Below are positions 37,205 through 47,624 of a DNA stretch of 64,000 bases, in pieces; the first letter of the stretch is position 1, and each line of letters opens with the position of its first letter. The position numbers and the translations under genes are program-made. Source of the stretch: Escarpia spicata (taxonomy: Eukaryota; Annelida; Polychaeta; Sabellida; Siboglinidae). The DNA is taken from the NCBI GenBank assembly GCA_963995525.1, contig OZ023210.1:1637163-1701162 (forward strand). The letters are read 5' to 3'. The notes under the pieces were generated by a model. The model saw nothing but the letters and a program-made list of their open reading frames with translations, was not told the DNA's origin and searched no databases.

Positions 37205-38174
37205 TCATCGATGACATGTTGTCAGCGCGATGCGCATCTGTCTGTACAACTGTCGGACGCCGTCGCGAAACATTCCGCTTACAGCGCTATAGATGAAGGG
37301 ATTGACGACGGAATTAAGGATAAAAACGCGCTTGCTATATTGTGGTACCTCCATCCCAACGTCAGCCAGCCAGCTAGGCATCCAGTACACAACACATACT
37401 ACAGTAATTATAGATAATATTGACACAGATCTATATGTTTTGGACTGCTTTTCAAGTGCTTTATTGCTGGGGGACTCTGAATTGGATCCACTTGTAATGA
37501 CTGCTGGTGTTGCTTTACGCTTTCGGAATACAGAAGAGATGGCGGGAACTGGAGACATACTTGCGACACCGACATTTCTGTGAGCATCTCTTACTTTCAT
37601 CAGCATCGTTACTGCTATCAGCGAATACCAACCGATCAGGTGTGTAGCCTGTGGCTCTTGCGATCATAAATACCATGGCACAGAGATCAGCAGTAAGAGC
37701 AATGACGACCAGCGCCCACTTCGCCCGTCGAGTGCTCAGACTGAACGTATGAGGACGCTGCACCGTCAGCAGGCGTTCTATCGACACGAACGACAGAAGA
37801 AACGCCGAGAAGGTGGCGGACGTGTTGGCACAGTAGAGGGTGACCTGATGGTTGATGTAGTCAAACGTCATTGTTGTCTGGACTGTCACTCTAATACAAA
37901 CAGCCAAATCAGTGTCAGTCAAGGCAAACAAATAAAACCTGGTAGAAGGTGACGCCTCTCAGGCATGTACGGCAATCACACGCACGTCAGTCCCAGCACA
38001 CACCCCAAATAAGGTCAGCAAACATTCAACTGGAACGGCCTGTTTGTTGAAGTCGCTGCTGTACAAATTGTTTTGTTGAAAAGTAGATGTGTTGAACAAG
38101 TCAATCAAAATGTGCTGGCGACAACTGTCGGTCCATGCGAAATGCTTAAAATGTTGCGTGATCAATGCATCCAT
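37205..38174 (-). pseudogene. Broken paralogue of the class A GPCR
   Basis: Aligns with the 34.8-35.8 kb receptor end to end, same strand. It starts MDALITQH at 38174, and TM1 is degenerate (CAGTDVRVIAVHA in place of the GVPGN block). An in-frame TGA at 37959-37961 sits where the paralogue has Cys67. TM2 (LTDTDLAVC), TM3 ending SIERLLTVQRPHTF, and TM4 follow. Around 37630-37655 roughly 20-25 residues of TM5 are missing and the frame changes. It then resumes with SLIAVTMLMKVRDAHRNV, TM6 (VVYWMPSW) and TM7 (NPFIYSAVSGMFRD), ending at 37205. The stop, deletion and frameshift make it inactive as a receptor. Confidence 0.88.
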
Positions 38175-38399
38175 ATTGTTCGATTTGTGTAAACATTGTT
38201 CTTGAGAGTGCAATAGTTCAGTCATACTCCGCCAATTAAAGCAGCTTAGTTTGTGTTGCTCAGTCAAGCAATGCACTAAACGTGGAATTAGGAACTGTTT
38301 TCTCGTAACTACTAGATACGACGCATTTACGAGATTGTAAGTACTTACGAGGTTTCGAGATACCCACCCCTGGCTTGTTAACAAATACATGTCAACGCA

Positions 38400-38540
38400 T
38401 TCGAATACAAATGCAACTGATTCATTTGATTTCAATACAAATGCAAATGCCATTTTGCAGGAATGCATGCAAATGCAAATGTTTTGGGGTGGCATTAAAA
38501 TGCAAATGTTTTGGTTACACATTTACAAATGCATTTGAAT
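38400..38540. repeat. Low-complexity ATGCAAAT-rich stretch
   Basis: Repeated AAATGCAAATG-type sequence, with four exact ATGCAAAT octamers (two overlapping around 38466-38480). It lies about 230 bp upstream of the GPCR pseudogene start. Confidence 0.6.
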
Positions 38541-39246
38541 TAATTTCAGATGTTAATATATATTTAATGTTAAATTAAACAAATTACATGTGGACAAGTA
38601 AACTAAAAGGTTTGTGGTTTTATAGGTATGGTTGAAAGAAGAAGAAGTCGAATAGTTTGATGTTCTAGGCATGTGCGTTCACAGGGAAGCCGCCGCCGCA
38701 AGCGCAGTTTACGGTATTCGTCTTAGTAGTCGTCTAAAGCTTATATGCAACGTCAACAACAGACAAGACCCAAGAAGATTACAGTTAGGCAGTTGTTGTT
38801 GACTAGACGGTGTGATTTAAACAATCCCCTTTGTTGTCCGAGTGGCCTTGGCCTGGTGTCCCCGTTGCTGAGAATTAGCTCAGGCTCAGACAGATTGCAA
38901 TTAACTCGCTGGCTTTATCAGGCCACACAGAATTTCTTTTGTTTCGTTGGCATAGAAATCTGGGATATTGCTTCTCCCGTCCGGGAGATCGGGAGAAGTG
39001 GGAGATTTCTGGGGGACTCCCGACGAATCCGGGAGATCTCAAAAGCCATGCGCTACTGCGTCATCACTGCAGTTATGACATATAAAGAAACTAAAAATAT
39101 TGAAGTTGAAAATAAAAAAGTACAGATAAATATACTTCGTGACAAGTAAAAATAATTCCAGAAAAATGTATTTCGTTACAAGTACTTAAACAACTATTTA
39201 CGTAAATGTACTACGTTACATACCGGCACAGAACTGGAGTAACAGA
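38541..39246. other. No gene recognised
   Basis: Unique sequence with a CGGGAGAT-rich patch near 38975-39040. No coding similarity. Confidence 0.45.
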
Positions 39247-39345
39247 CGTACTCGCACACACGTACACACGTACACACGTACACGCGTACACACGTGACGC
39301 ACACACACGAACTCACACACACACGCACTCACACACACACGTGTC
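39247..39345. repeat. (CACACGTA)n/(CA)n microsatellite
   Basis: ACACACGTAC units (about four) pass into degenerate CA repeats. Confidence 0.85.
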
Positions 39346-40181
39346 ATCAAATAGTGATTCTTGCTGGCCAACAGTCACTAGTTAGAAACATATAATGGTG
39401 GTGTTTGGTGGCTCAGATCCCACACGACGCAGTTAGGTGGAACTTGATGGTTCATGTCTCACGCGAAGTGATGTTTCGTAGTTCGAACCAATACACTTTA
39501 CCAGTTTTGGCGATGCGACACCTGTAACACATAAAAATAGTCAACTAGAATTGTGTCAACATCGTATTTTATTTTAATTAATATCAGTTGACGATAATGT
39601 TGTTATTGTTATTATGTAATCGCATGTAATAGTACGTGTTAAATGTTATTCAAATTAGTGATAATAACTACGATCGTTAATCCAGTCTACCGTAGTTAAT
39701 TCAAGTAACTTGCAACTGTTTCGTTTCACTTGCGGCATTTGGCACCTAAGAACGGCCTGTCATGGACATGATAATTATGTCTTATGCATTTTTGTGATGT
39801 AAATTTGTATTGTGTTATAAACTGTTTGTATGTGCAACAGGACAAATAATGATATGTGTACACTTCGTTTTGCCCCTTTTTCGAAAATTTTGTGCATCTG
39901 TAATTTAATAATTCGTTACTATATTAGATGTTGTTGTTGTTAAACTGAAGTTTCATTGATTCATTCAATGAACTACATCCAAATAAGTACGAATCTATTA
40001 TTCGAATCAAGACTACAAAAATAGTGTAAGCACACCAAGCTTCTGTCTGTTGTTGTCAGCAACAAGGCGCGGTAACACTAAGATTGTGTTTGTTCTTGTC
40101 ACAGATGATTTCTCGCCGTGTGCTTGCCTTGTAGAACCGAGTCCATCCATCGACCCATAGACGCGGGAACAGTGGTGTGGG
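39346..40181. other. No gene recognised
   Basis: AT-rich unique sequence. No gene or RNA recognised. Confidence 0.5.
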
Positions 40182-40395
40182 CAGGGCCTGCAATTTTCTG
40201 GGGGGCAGACATTATGGTTCTGCCCCCCATTAAATGTGAGCGTGAATGTTTGTTTTTGTGGCGAGCGTCAATGGCGGATGGAAACGTAAATTGTATGAGA
40301 CGATTAATGTGTATTTTGTTTACTGTGAAAGGTGTGTGTAATTGGAGGTCAGATATAATGTTTTCTGCCCCCCCCCCAGTAATAGGCGGCGTGGT
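40182..40395. mobile_element. Small MITE-like element with G-run inverted ends
   Basis: The left end carries CTGGGGGGCAGACATTAT (about 40197). The inverse of the right end reads CTGGGGGGGGGGCAGAAAAC then ATTAT (right end about 40340-40380), and the match continues weakly outward. The whole is about 214 bp and begins CAGGGCC, as hAT-type ends often do. Open frames across it are not genes. Confidence 0.55.
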
Positions 40396-40663
40396 GGAAA
40401 ACAATAGTTCCAAAGCACCCCTCCCCTCCCGTCTTTAGATGTCATCATTTTAGCGGAGACAGCGGAGAGAAGCTGGAGTAGGTAAATTGACAGCAGCGGC
40501 GCGACGTAAAATAAAAATTTGTGAACAGCACTGTCCTCTCCGCGTTTAGTCGGATGTCATGAGTTCACAGCCGAGAGACAGCGGAGAAGCTGAAGTTACA
40601 TTGGCGCAGCGGCGAAAATTGTTCAACAGCATGGGCCAACTAAACAGTATACGTGTCTCTAAC

Positions 40664-41400
40664 TTCGAGAACTAATGAGACCATGCCCTACGCTGACAAC
40701 ACGGACTTCGATAGCTTACGAGACCATCACCCAAGCTGACAACACGGACTTCGATAGCTTACGAGACCGTCCCTTAAGCTGTCAACACGGACTTCGATAG
40801 CTTACGTGACCATCCCCTAAGCTGACAACACGGACTTCGATAGCTTACGAGACCATCACCCAAGCTGACAACACGGACTTCGTTAACTTACGTGACCATG
40901 CCCTAAGTTGATGATATGGACTTCGATAGCTTACGAGACCATCCCCTAAGCTGACAACACGAACTTCGATAGCTTACGAGACCATCCCCTAAGCTGACAA
41001 CACGGACTTCGATAGCTTACGAGACCATCCCCTAAGCTAACAACACGGACTTCGATAGCTTACGAGACCATCACCCAATCTGATAACACGGACTTCGTTA
41101 GCTTACGTGACCATGCCCTAAGTTGATGATATGGACTTCGATAGCTTACGAGACCATCACCCAAGCTGACAACATGGACTTCAATAGCTTACGAGACCAT
41201 CCCCTAAGCTGACAACACGGACTTCGATAGCTTACGAGACCATCCCCTAACCTGACAACACGGACTTCGATAACTTACGAGACTATCCCGTAAGCTGACA
41301 ACACGGACTTCGATATCTTACGAGACCATCACCTAAACTGACAACACAGACTTCGATAGCCTACGAGACCATCCCCTAAGTTGATGACACGGACTTCTCT
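40664..41400. repeat. 43-bp minisatellite, ~17 copies
   Basis: The unit is GACTTCGATAGCTTACGAGA then CCATCCCCTAAGCTGACAACACG, with point variants (CATCACCCAAG, GTGACCATGCCC). A diverged 'TTGATGATATG' variant occurs twice about 190 bp apart, so part of the array grew as blocks. Confidence 0.95.
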
Positions 41401-41689
41401 TACGCGAAAGTCTTAGAGCAGTTGACCAATGTAAGGCAACATCTATTACGGTTTACTTAACGTATTCTGATTTCACTCCTAGCATTGTCGCTTTGCACCG
41501 CTCGTCCATTTGGATACTACGCCAACCCGCGTGTGTGGTCGCCCGTACGCCTTCGACTGTCCACGTGGCATTTATTGTGATAAAAAGTACTTCGACCAGT
41601 GTAAGCTCGTGAAGACACCAGGCGGCGCTGGCGCTCATTGACAATATCAGTGAACATATTCCGACTAGTTTTAGTAAGGCTATGGAATT

Positions 41690-41800
41690 GGAATTGGAAC
41701 AATTTATTCGCCAATAAACAAACAAAAGCACACAATGGAATACAATTTTAACAATAGTTAGTTTATGTCGGGAGACTCTCACTATGGTGGAAACTATGGA
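41690..41800 (-). mobile_element. Possible solo LINE 3' end
   Basis: GGAATTGGAATTGG, then AACAATTTATTCGCCAATAA and later TGTCGGGAGACTCTCA parallel the 3' terminus of the LINEs at 56.05 and 60.43 kb (CAATTTATTTGACCTATAAA, then GTCGGGAGACTCCCA). This suggests a short, 5'-truncated copy of a related LINE with a GGAATT-type tail. Confidence 0.45.
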
Positions 41801-42326
41801 TCTACATGTCGTTGTGATTAATAAAAATATCTTCAACAACGATTGCAGACTTCTGTTACTAAGATATTATCAACATGTGAACGTTGTATTCAGTGAAATA
41901 GTCCCTTTTGATTGTGATGATGATATCAGTTGTAACAAATATGTTGTTGTTGTAAATTTGGGATTCCAGCCTCGTTTTCGATTTGAGCGATTGTGTTAAG
42001 TGCTGCCAACTACCGGCTCGGTTCCTCGTTAGTTTGAGAAAATAATTAGCCTTGGTTTCTGCGGAGATCTGTTCATGGAGCTTATTGGGTGCCGCTCGCT
42101 GAGCTGTGAGTGGAAGAAGTCGTCGAATACAGCCACATTTGTTTTATTTAATTATTGCGAGAGTTTCACGGAATAAAAAAACTCTGAAACTTATATATTT
42201 GGCTTGTACATGATAGGTTTCTGATCGTTTCCCAATTCAGTTAATAGCCACCTATTTTATTCCATCACTATTAATTCAGCAGGCCCAAATAGCGCTCTTG
42301 GCGGCGGGTTCTCATTGGTCATTGCA
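41801..42326. other. No gene recognised
   Basis: Unique sequence left of hAT-like copy B. Confidence 0.5.
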
Positions 42327-45300
42327 CAGGTCTGTAGCCGGGGCGTTCACGCGTACCCCCCTTTTGTGAACCCGCTTTCTCCAAACTGTGAACCCCCTAG
42401 GATGTTGTCTTTAAAATGTGAACCCCTAAGTGCATCTATTAATAATATTTCGTCTTTCTCAAAAGAGTGAACCCCGCTACTAGTGGCTGCTGGATGTTGT
42501 TCAAACATTACCTAGGTTGCCAGACCGCCTGATTGACACATGTATTAAACGGAGAACCCTTATTTATTAACTGATCATCAGTGAATGAACGGGTAGCTTG
42601 GTAGTGGGGTCTGTCCACCACAATGCCATGTGTGAAAATGGCTGTCACTGGAGGAATGCGCTTCAGAGGATCATTGTACATATTGAACCATGCAGCAGGA
42701 CTACACACATTCCCTCGGTCTCCTGCCATGTACACTCACATGCTAACTGCTAGTGAATGAAAAGGTTGACGATGATTTTACACTCATAAAGAACACTTAC
42801 GAGCACAGAATCAATGTATTAGGTGAACTACTGACTATCGAACGCTATTCTTAACATTCAGCCACTTAGATGTGTAGTGAGCGTCCGGCCTGCGTGGAAG
42901 GGTAGGCCAACAACACCAGCATGCAAAGTACAATGAAGCCAAGGTCCCCAGTCCCCAGCAGCATCGAAAGAGTCTATGACCAAGGAGGCTGTTCGGGTCA
43001 AGTAGGGCTACGTGCAGGGGGTGCTAACAATCTCTGGGTCAAGAAGAGCCACCGAGAGAAGGTAAGTAGACCGAAGATAACAACATATAACGTAAGGACA
43101 CTACTAAGAGATGAACAGATACAAGAATTGGAGGAAGAACTTAGGGAAACCAAGTTGGTATGGGAAGTGATCGGTGATCGGAGACGTCAGAAGAGAGGAA
43201 TGCTTCACTACCTTACAAAGAGGCCATCTACTATACGGCGAACAACGGCCAAGCTGGAGTAGGCTTTCTCATAAACAAGAAATAGAAAGACAATATAGTG
43301 AGGGTTAACAGCATCAGCCCCAGAGTAGCAGAACTTGTTCTAAGCATAACAAAGCTCTACAAGCTGAAGATAGTACAAGTATATGCACCAACAACATCAT
43401 ACTCAGAAGGCGATACAAACAACTTCTACAACGACATGGATGAGACCTTAGAAAAGCCAACCCACTACACGATCGTGATGGGAGACTTTAATGCGCAATT
43501 ATGGAATCGAACAAACATTTCAGAAACGGCAACAGGCAAATTTGGCCTAGATGTGTGAAACGAAAGAGGCGACACCTTGGTAGAATGGGCAACATCAAGA
43601 AAGTACAAAATCATGAATACCATGTTCCAGAAGAAAGCAGGGAGGAGATGGACATGGAAAAGCCCAAATGGAGAAACGAAGAACGAAATTGACTACATCC
43701 TAACAAACAGGCCATACATGGTCACTGACCTAACTGTCATCAACCAACTGAACATTATAAGTGACAACAGAATGGTAATGAGCAACATCAAAGTAGACGT
43801 CAATGCTGAAAGGAAGTAGTTAATAAACATGAGACCACCTAGTGTAGACACCACACAAATCGGAAGAAAAAAAATCGATTCGTGACACTACAGAAACTAG
43901 ACGACATCGACACCATGAGCAAAAACATCACTGAGATTATCTAATTAAGTGCAACAAGTGTAGCCAAAGCAATCAACAGGCAAGTAGTGACGAGAATATC
44001 ATCACCGACACGAGCAGTAATGAAGAAACGACGAAAAATGGTGGATAACGGCGACCGTAAAAAACAAATAGAGTACGCAGAAATATGCAAACCATCAAAA
44101 AGAAAGCGAAGGAGGACATCAGAAAGTACAAACAAGAGATCATACGAGAAACGATTATGTCATCAAAGAGGCTGAAGAAAGCAAGAAGAACGCAGGCACT
44201 AGGCCAAGACAGACTGATTACGCTTCTAGACAAGCAGGGTAGAGAAATACAAGACCAAGATATGATCATGGAACGAATAGAGGAATTCTACACCGAGCTA
44301 TATGACAGTGGACAGAGTACCATAATTCACACCGACCCGAACCTGGTACCAGAGATAACACCATGGAAAGTGGAAGCTGCGCAAAGAGATATGAAGAATG
44401 GGAAGACATCAGGCAACGACCATGAAAATGTTGAAACATTAAAAGCAGGAGAAGATATCATCTCGAAGACACTGGCTAAGCTGTAAACTAATGCTTATCA
44501 GAAAGACGAATACCCACCGCTTGGAAGAATGCAAAGATGGTGATAATTGTCAAGAAGGGAACTAAGAAAGACTTAAAGAACTACAGACCGATATGTCTGT
44601 TATCAAACATCTACAAATTACTCACAAAGATACTAACGAATAGACTAGAGACGACACTCGACGAAAACCAACCAAGAGAACAAGCAGGATTCAGAAGCAG
44701 GTACTCAACGACAGACCACATACCAACCAACTGAAAGAGAAGTGCCGAGAATATAATATCCCGCTCTGCATCGCTTTCGTCGACTACGAGAAGGCTTTTG
44801 ACTCGGTGCAAACTCAAGTAATACTGACCTCCCTTCAAGAACAGGGGATAGACGATGTGTACATCGATCTAATGAAAGACATCTACACCAACATCTCGGT
44901 GACAGTCCACCTACACAAAAAGAGCAACAAGATCAACATCAAGAGAGGAGTACGACAGGGTGACATCATATTGCCCAAGCTGTTCACAGCAACACTCGAA
45001 AGCATATTCCGAAGATTGACCTGAGAAACCAGAGGCTTGATGATAGACGGAGAATATCTTAGCCATCTTCGCTTCGCCGACGACATACTCATTTGCGCTA
45101 CTACACCGCAAGAACTACAAAACATGCTGCAGAAGCTAGCTGATGAAAGTGGAAAACAAGGTGTCAAGATGAACATCTCGAAGACAAAAGTGATGCTATA
45201 AAATGACACACCAATATATATATAAACACGACGCAGATAGAGAACGTTGAAAGCTACGTCTATCTGGGACAACGATACAGTATCAGAGACAAAAACCACG

Positions 45301-45854
45301 AGAAGAAGATTCAAAGAAGGATCACCACTGTCGGCTGGACATTCTTATAAATTATAATTTATTAATTGATTGAAAACAGGATTGTAAATATCACCATATT
45401 ATAACATTTTAACTGTTTAGTCTAAAAATAACTTGGACATACCCACACTCACTATATTCAAAATTTCACACTCGGAGCGGATTTGCGAGGAAATAATTTA
45501 GTTATATTAATAATATACTATCATTGCGTTTGCATTTATGAATAAAATTGGGTGTAAATTAGGCTTAATCAGCAACAACATGGGACAAATCTCTATGAAC
45601 CACGTGTAAGTGTTACATTATCTGAAAACGCACCCCAAAACAACAACTTTGCTGCGGACATGCTGGTTGTGCTGATGCGGTATTGAAATATAACATGAAA
45701 CCACACAGTCAACTGAACGCGTACCGGCTTTGCTATCCTTCCAGCAAGAAACCTAACACAAACGCCAACCCTCTGCATTATGAACCTCACACGAACTTAG
45801 AGTCTGTATTGAGAAAATGTCAACTCCTTTTTTGAAAAGCTGGCTACGGGCCTG
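42327..45854. mobile_element. hAT-like non-autonomous element, copy B, split by a LINE
   Basis: Left part 42327-42883 and right part about 45346-45854 match copy A. The left end is CAGGTCTGTAGCCGG and the inverse of the right end is CAGGCCCGTAGCCAG, clear inverted termini. The 8 bp outside the ends, TCATTGCA and AAGTTGCA, agree at five positions including TTGCA, a possible decayed 8-bp target duplication. The LINE at 42884-45345 lies inside. Confidence 0.7.
42884..45345 (+). mobile_element. RTE-like LINE (endonuclease-RT), broken, inside copy B
   Basis: Apurinic-type endonuclease blocks lie at about 43070-43820: ITTYNVRTLLRDEQIQELE, then YKLKIVQVYAPTT, VMGDFNAQLW, a stop, RRWTWKSPNGETKNEIDYIL and a C-terminal SDNRMV block. 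Reverse transcriptase blocks follow from 44085 to 45200: KNYRPICLLSNIYKLLTKIL, QAGFRSRYSTTDHI, CIAFVDYEKAFDSV (catalytic Asp), GVRQGDIILPKLF, then LRFADDILICA (catalytic Asp pair) and MNISKTKVM. At least four frameshifts or stops are visible and the 3' end is missing. The EN-RT order and FADD motif fit RTE/CFDP2-type LINEs. Confidence 0.88.
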
Positions 45855-46419
45855 AAGTTGCATGCGACTTTGTTGCACATTATAGGACATAATCTAAACA
45901 TACAGCTTGCGTGCAATAGAATTGCCTGCAATGGTACCAACATACGAGGCGAGGCTGTTGCACGCAACCACTGCGCGACACTAAGTTGCATCGTCCGACG
46001 GCACAAAATACCGCCGTCATATAAACGCTTACCGTTATATCCTTAGCTCCCTGACGTTTCCATCCATCTGTTAACAACTTCAATACATCTTACACATTTT
46101 AAGATTTACTAACTCTTGTTTTGATGCGCTCTGAAGTTGGTTTCCGAGGATATAGGCGCAATAGAAGATACATTATTATTATTATTATTACTATTATTAT
46201 TACTATTACTATTATTATTACTATTATTAGAAGCATTTTCAACAATGGCAGAAAGCAAACACTCCAGTAGCTATGCTACTATATATCATACCAAGTGTTA
46301 GTGTGCAGTGTGTGGAAGGCTTATTGAGTATTCCACCGGGTGGCCAATGTCACAAACTCTCTGTGGACAAAAATTTAATTCTTTTTGAGGAAGTCGTGTC
46401 ATTTCTTATCTCGTTACTC
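45855..46419. other. No gene; (TTA)n-type repeat
   Basis: Contains ATT/ACT trinucleotide repeats at about 46167-46228. Otherwise unique. Confidence 0.55.
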
Positions 46420-46640
46420 CACGTTTTCGGCGATTCAACCGTTCTCCACGTCTTCAGCGACATCTTCGTTCTCCACGTCTTCAGTGACTCCTCCATTCTC
46501 CACGTCTTCGTTGACTCCTTCGTTCTCCACGTCTTCATTAACTTCTTCGTTCTCCACGTCTTCAGTGACTCCTCCGTTCTCCACTTCTTCAGTGACTCCT
46601 CCGTTCTCCACGTCTTCAGTGACTCCTTCGTTCTCTATTG
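46420..46640. repeat. 27-bp minisatellite, ~8 copies
   Basis: The unit resembles TTCTCCACGTCTTCAGTGAC then TCCTCCG. Divisible by three: the minus strand is open (46435-46713) as a 9-residue acidic repeat, VTEDVENGG, followed leftward by other sequence. An acidic-repeat exon cannot be excluded, but no domain flanks it. Confidence 0.93.
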
Positions 46641-47624
46641 AGTCATTGACACAGTGCTGAATACGGGGATAGCTGTCAGAATTGTTGGCATAAGGCAAAC
46701 ACGTCCATGCCACCTTTGTCTTTTGAGAAGGTCTAAGAAGGATTCAGCTGTGAACGCGCCCTCTCCAGTATGGTTGTTAAGCACCCGTCTCTCATGGTTA
46801 CACCTCTGACAGTTCGCACGCAAAGCATCTCATAAACACCAAAAGGTGTGGTCGCGGTGTTCTCTGCACCATACATTGCTGTTGGCATTTATCCGTATTT
46901 TAGTAGGCACATCAGTCTGGGTAGAAGAGGTGAGCGCGGGATGCAAAGAGCCACCTTCATCGCAATTGCGCAATTACATCGCATCCTACGTAGCGCCTTC
47001 TAGCGGATACAATGAAAGTAGAGTGGCGCCCAAAGCGTTAGTTTCTTTAGACTAGACTCGATTATCCAGCCGCCGTGAGGTGGCAGCATTGGCCCGTCAC
47101 AACGGACTGGAATATTAAGCTTCTGCGTTTGTTACCGGTAGGGGGCTTTACCCCAGATTTGGGTAGAGACGATGATTGGCTCTCAGGCCAACTATGAAAT
47201 AACAAATTAAATAAGGATACAATTTTTATCAGATAATACTATACTATAACAACTATTCAACATTAAACTTATATTGAAACATGTCACACACAAAATAAAC
47301 CGACATTAAACTTTTTCGTAGTTTAATGCCTCTTAATCACATGCGTATTCACTGGATGGCAGCTCTCATGGCATAACATTCAAAATGGCCATTTAGAGCC
47401 AGACTATCGTTCTGGCGAAGTCACGCAGCCAGGCTAAGCGAGACTATCCATAGACTGGTTTCCAGCCCAACGTGTGGCGCCACTTGTTCATAACCGCACG
47501 AACGGGACTAGTATCGGTTAGCGTCTCTTATCCAACTTTCGCTTCGTGAACTCGCCGAGAAGGTATGAGCGGCGCAAAGGTGCTGCCACATCACGTCACC
47601 TAAGTAATTCAGGCTTTTACCTGG
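46641..47624. other. No gene recognised
   Basis: Unique sequence left of the large minisatellite. No coding similarity. Confidence 0.5.

Noticed and set aside
38820..38890. tRNA-like A-box (GTCCGAGTGGCC) and, at about 39480, a B-box-like GTTCGAACC
   Set aside because: Too far apart and no cloverleaf stems; not called as tRNA or SINE.
40118..40438. Open frames of ~105 codons on both strands
   Set aside because: They cross a MITE-like element with G/C runs and have no recognisable similarity.
46435..46713. Acidic VTEDVENGG repeat protein on the minus strand
   Set aside because: Explained by a 27-bp minisatellite; flanking residues show no domain.
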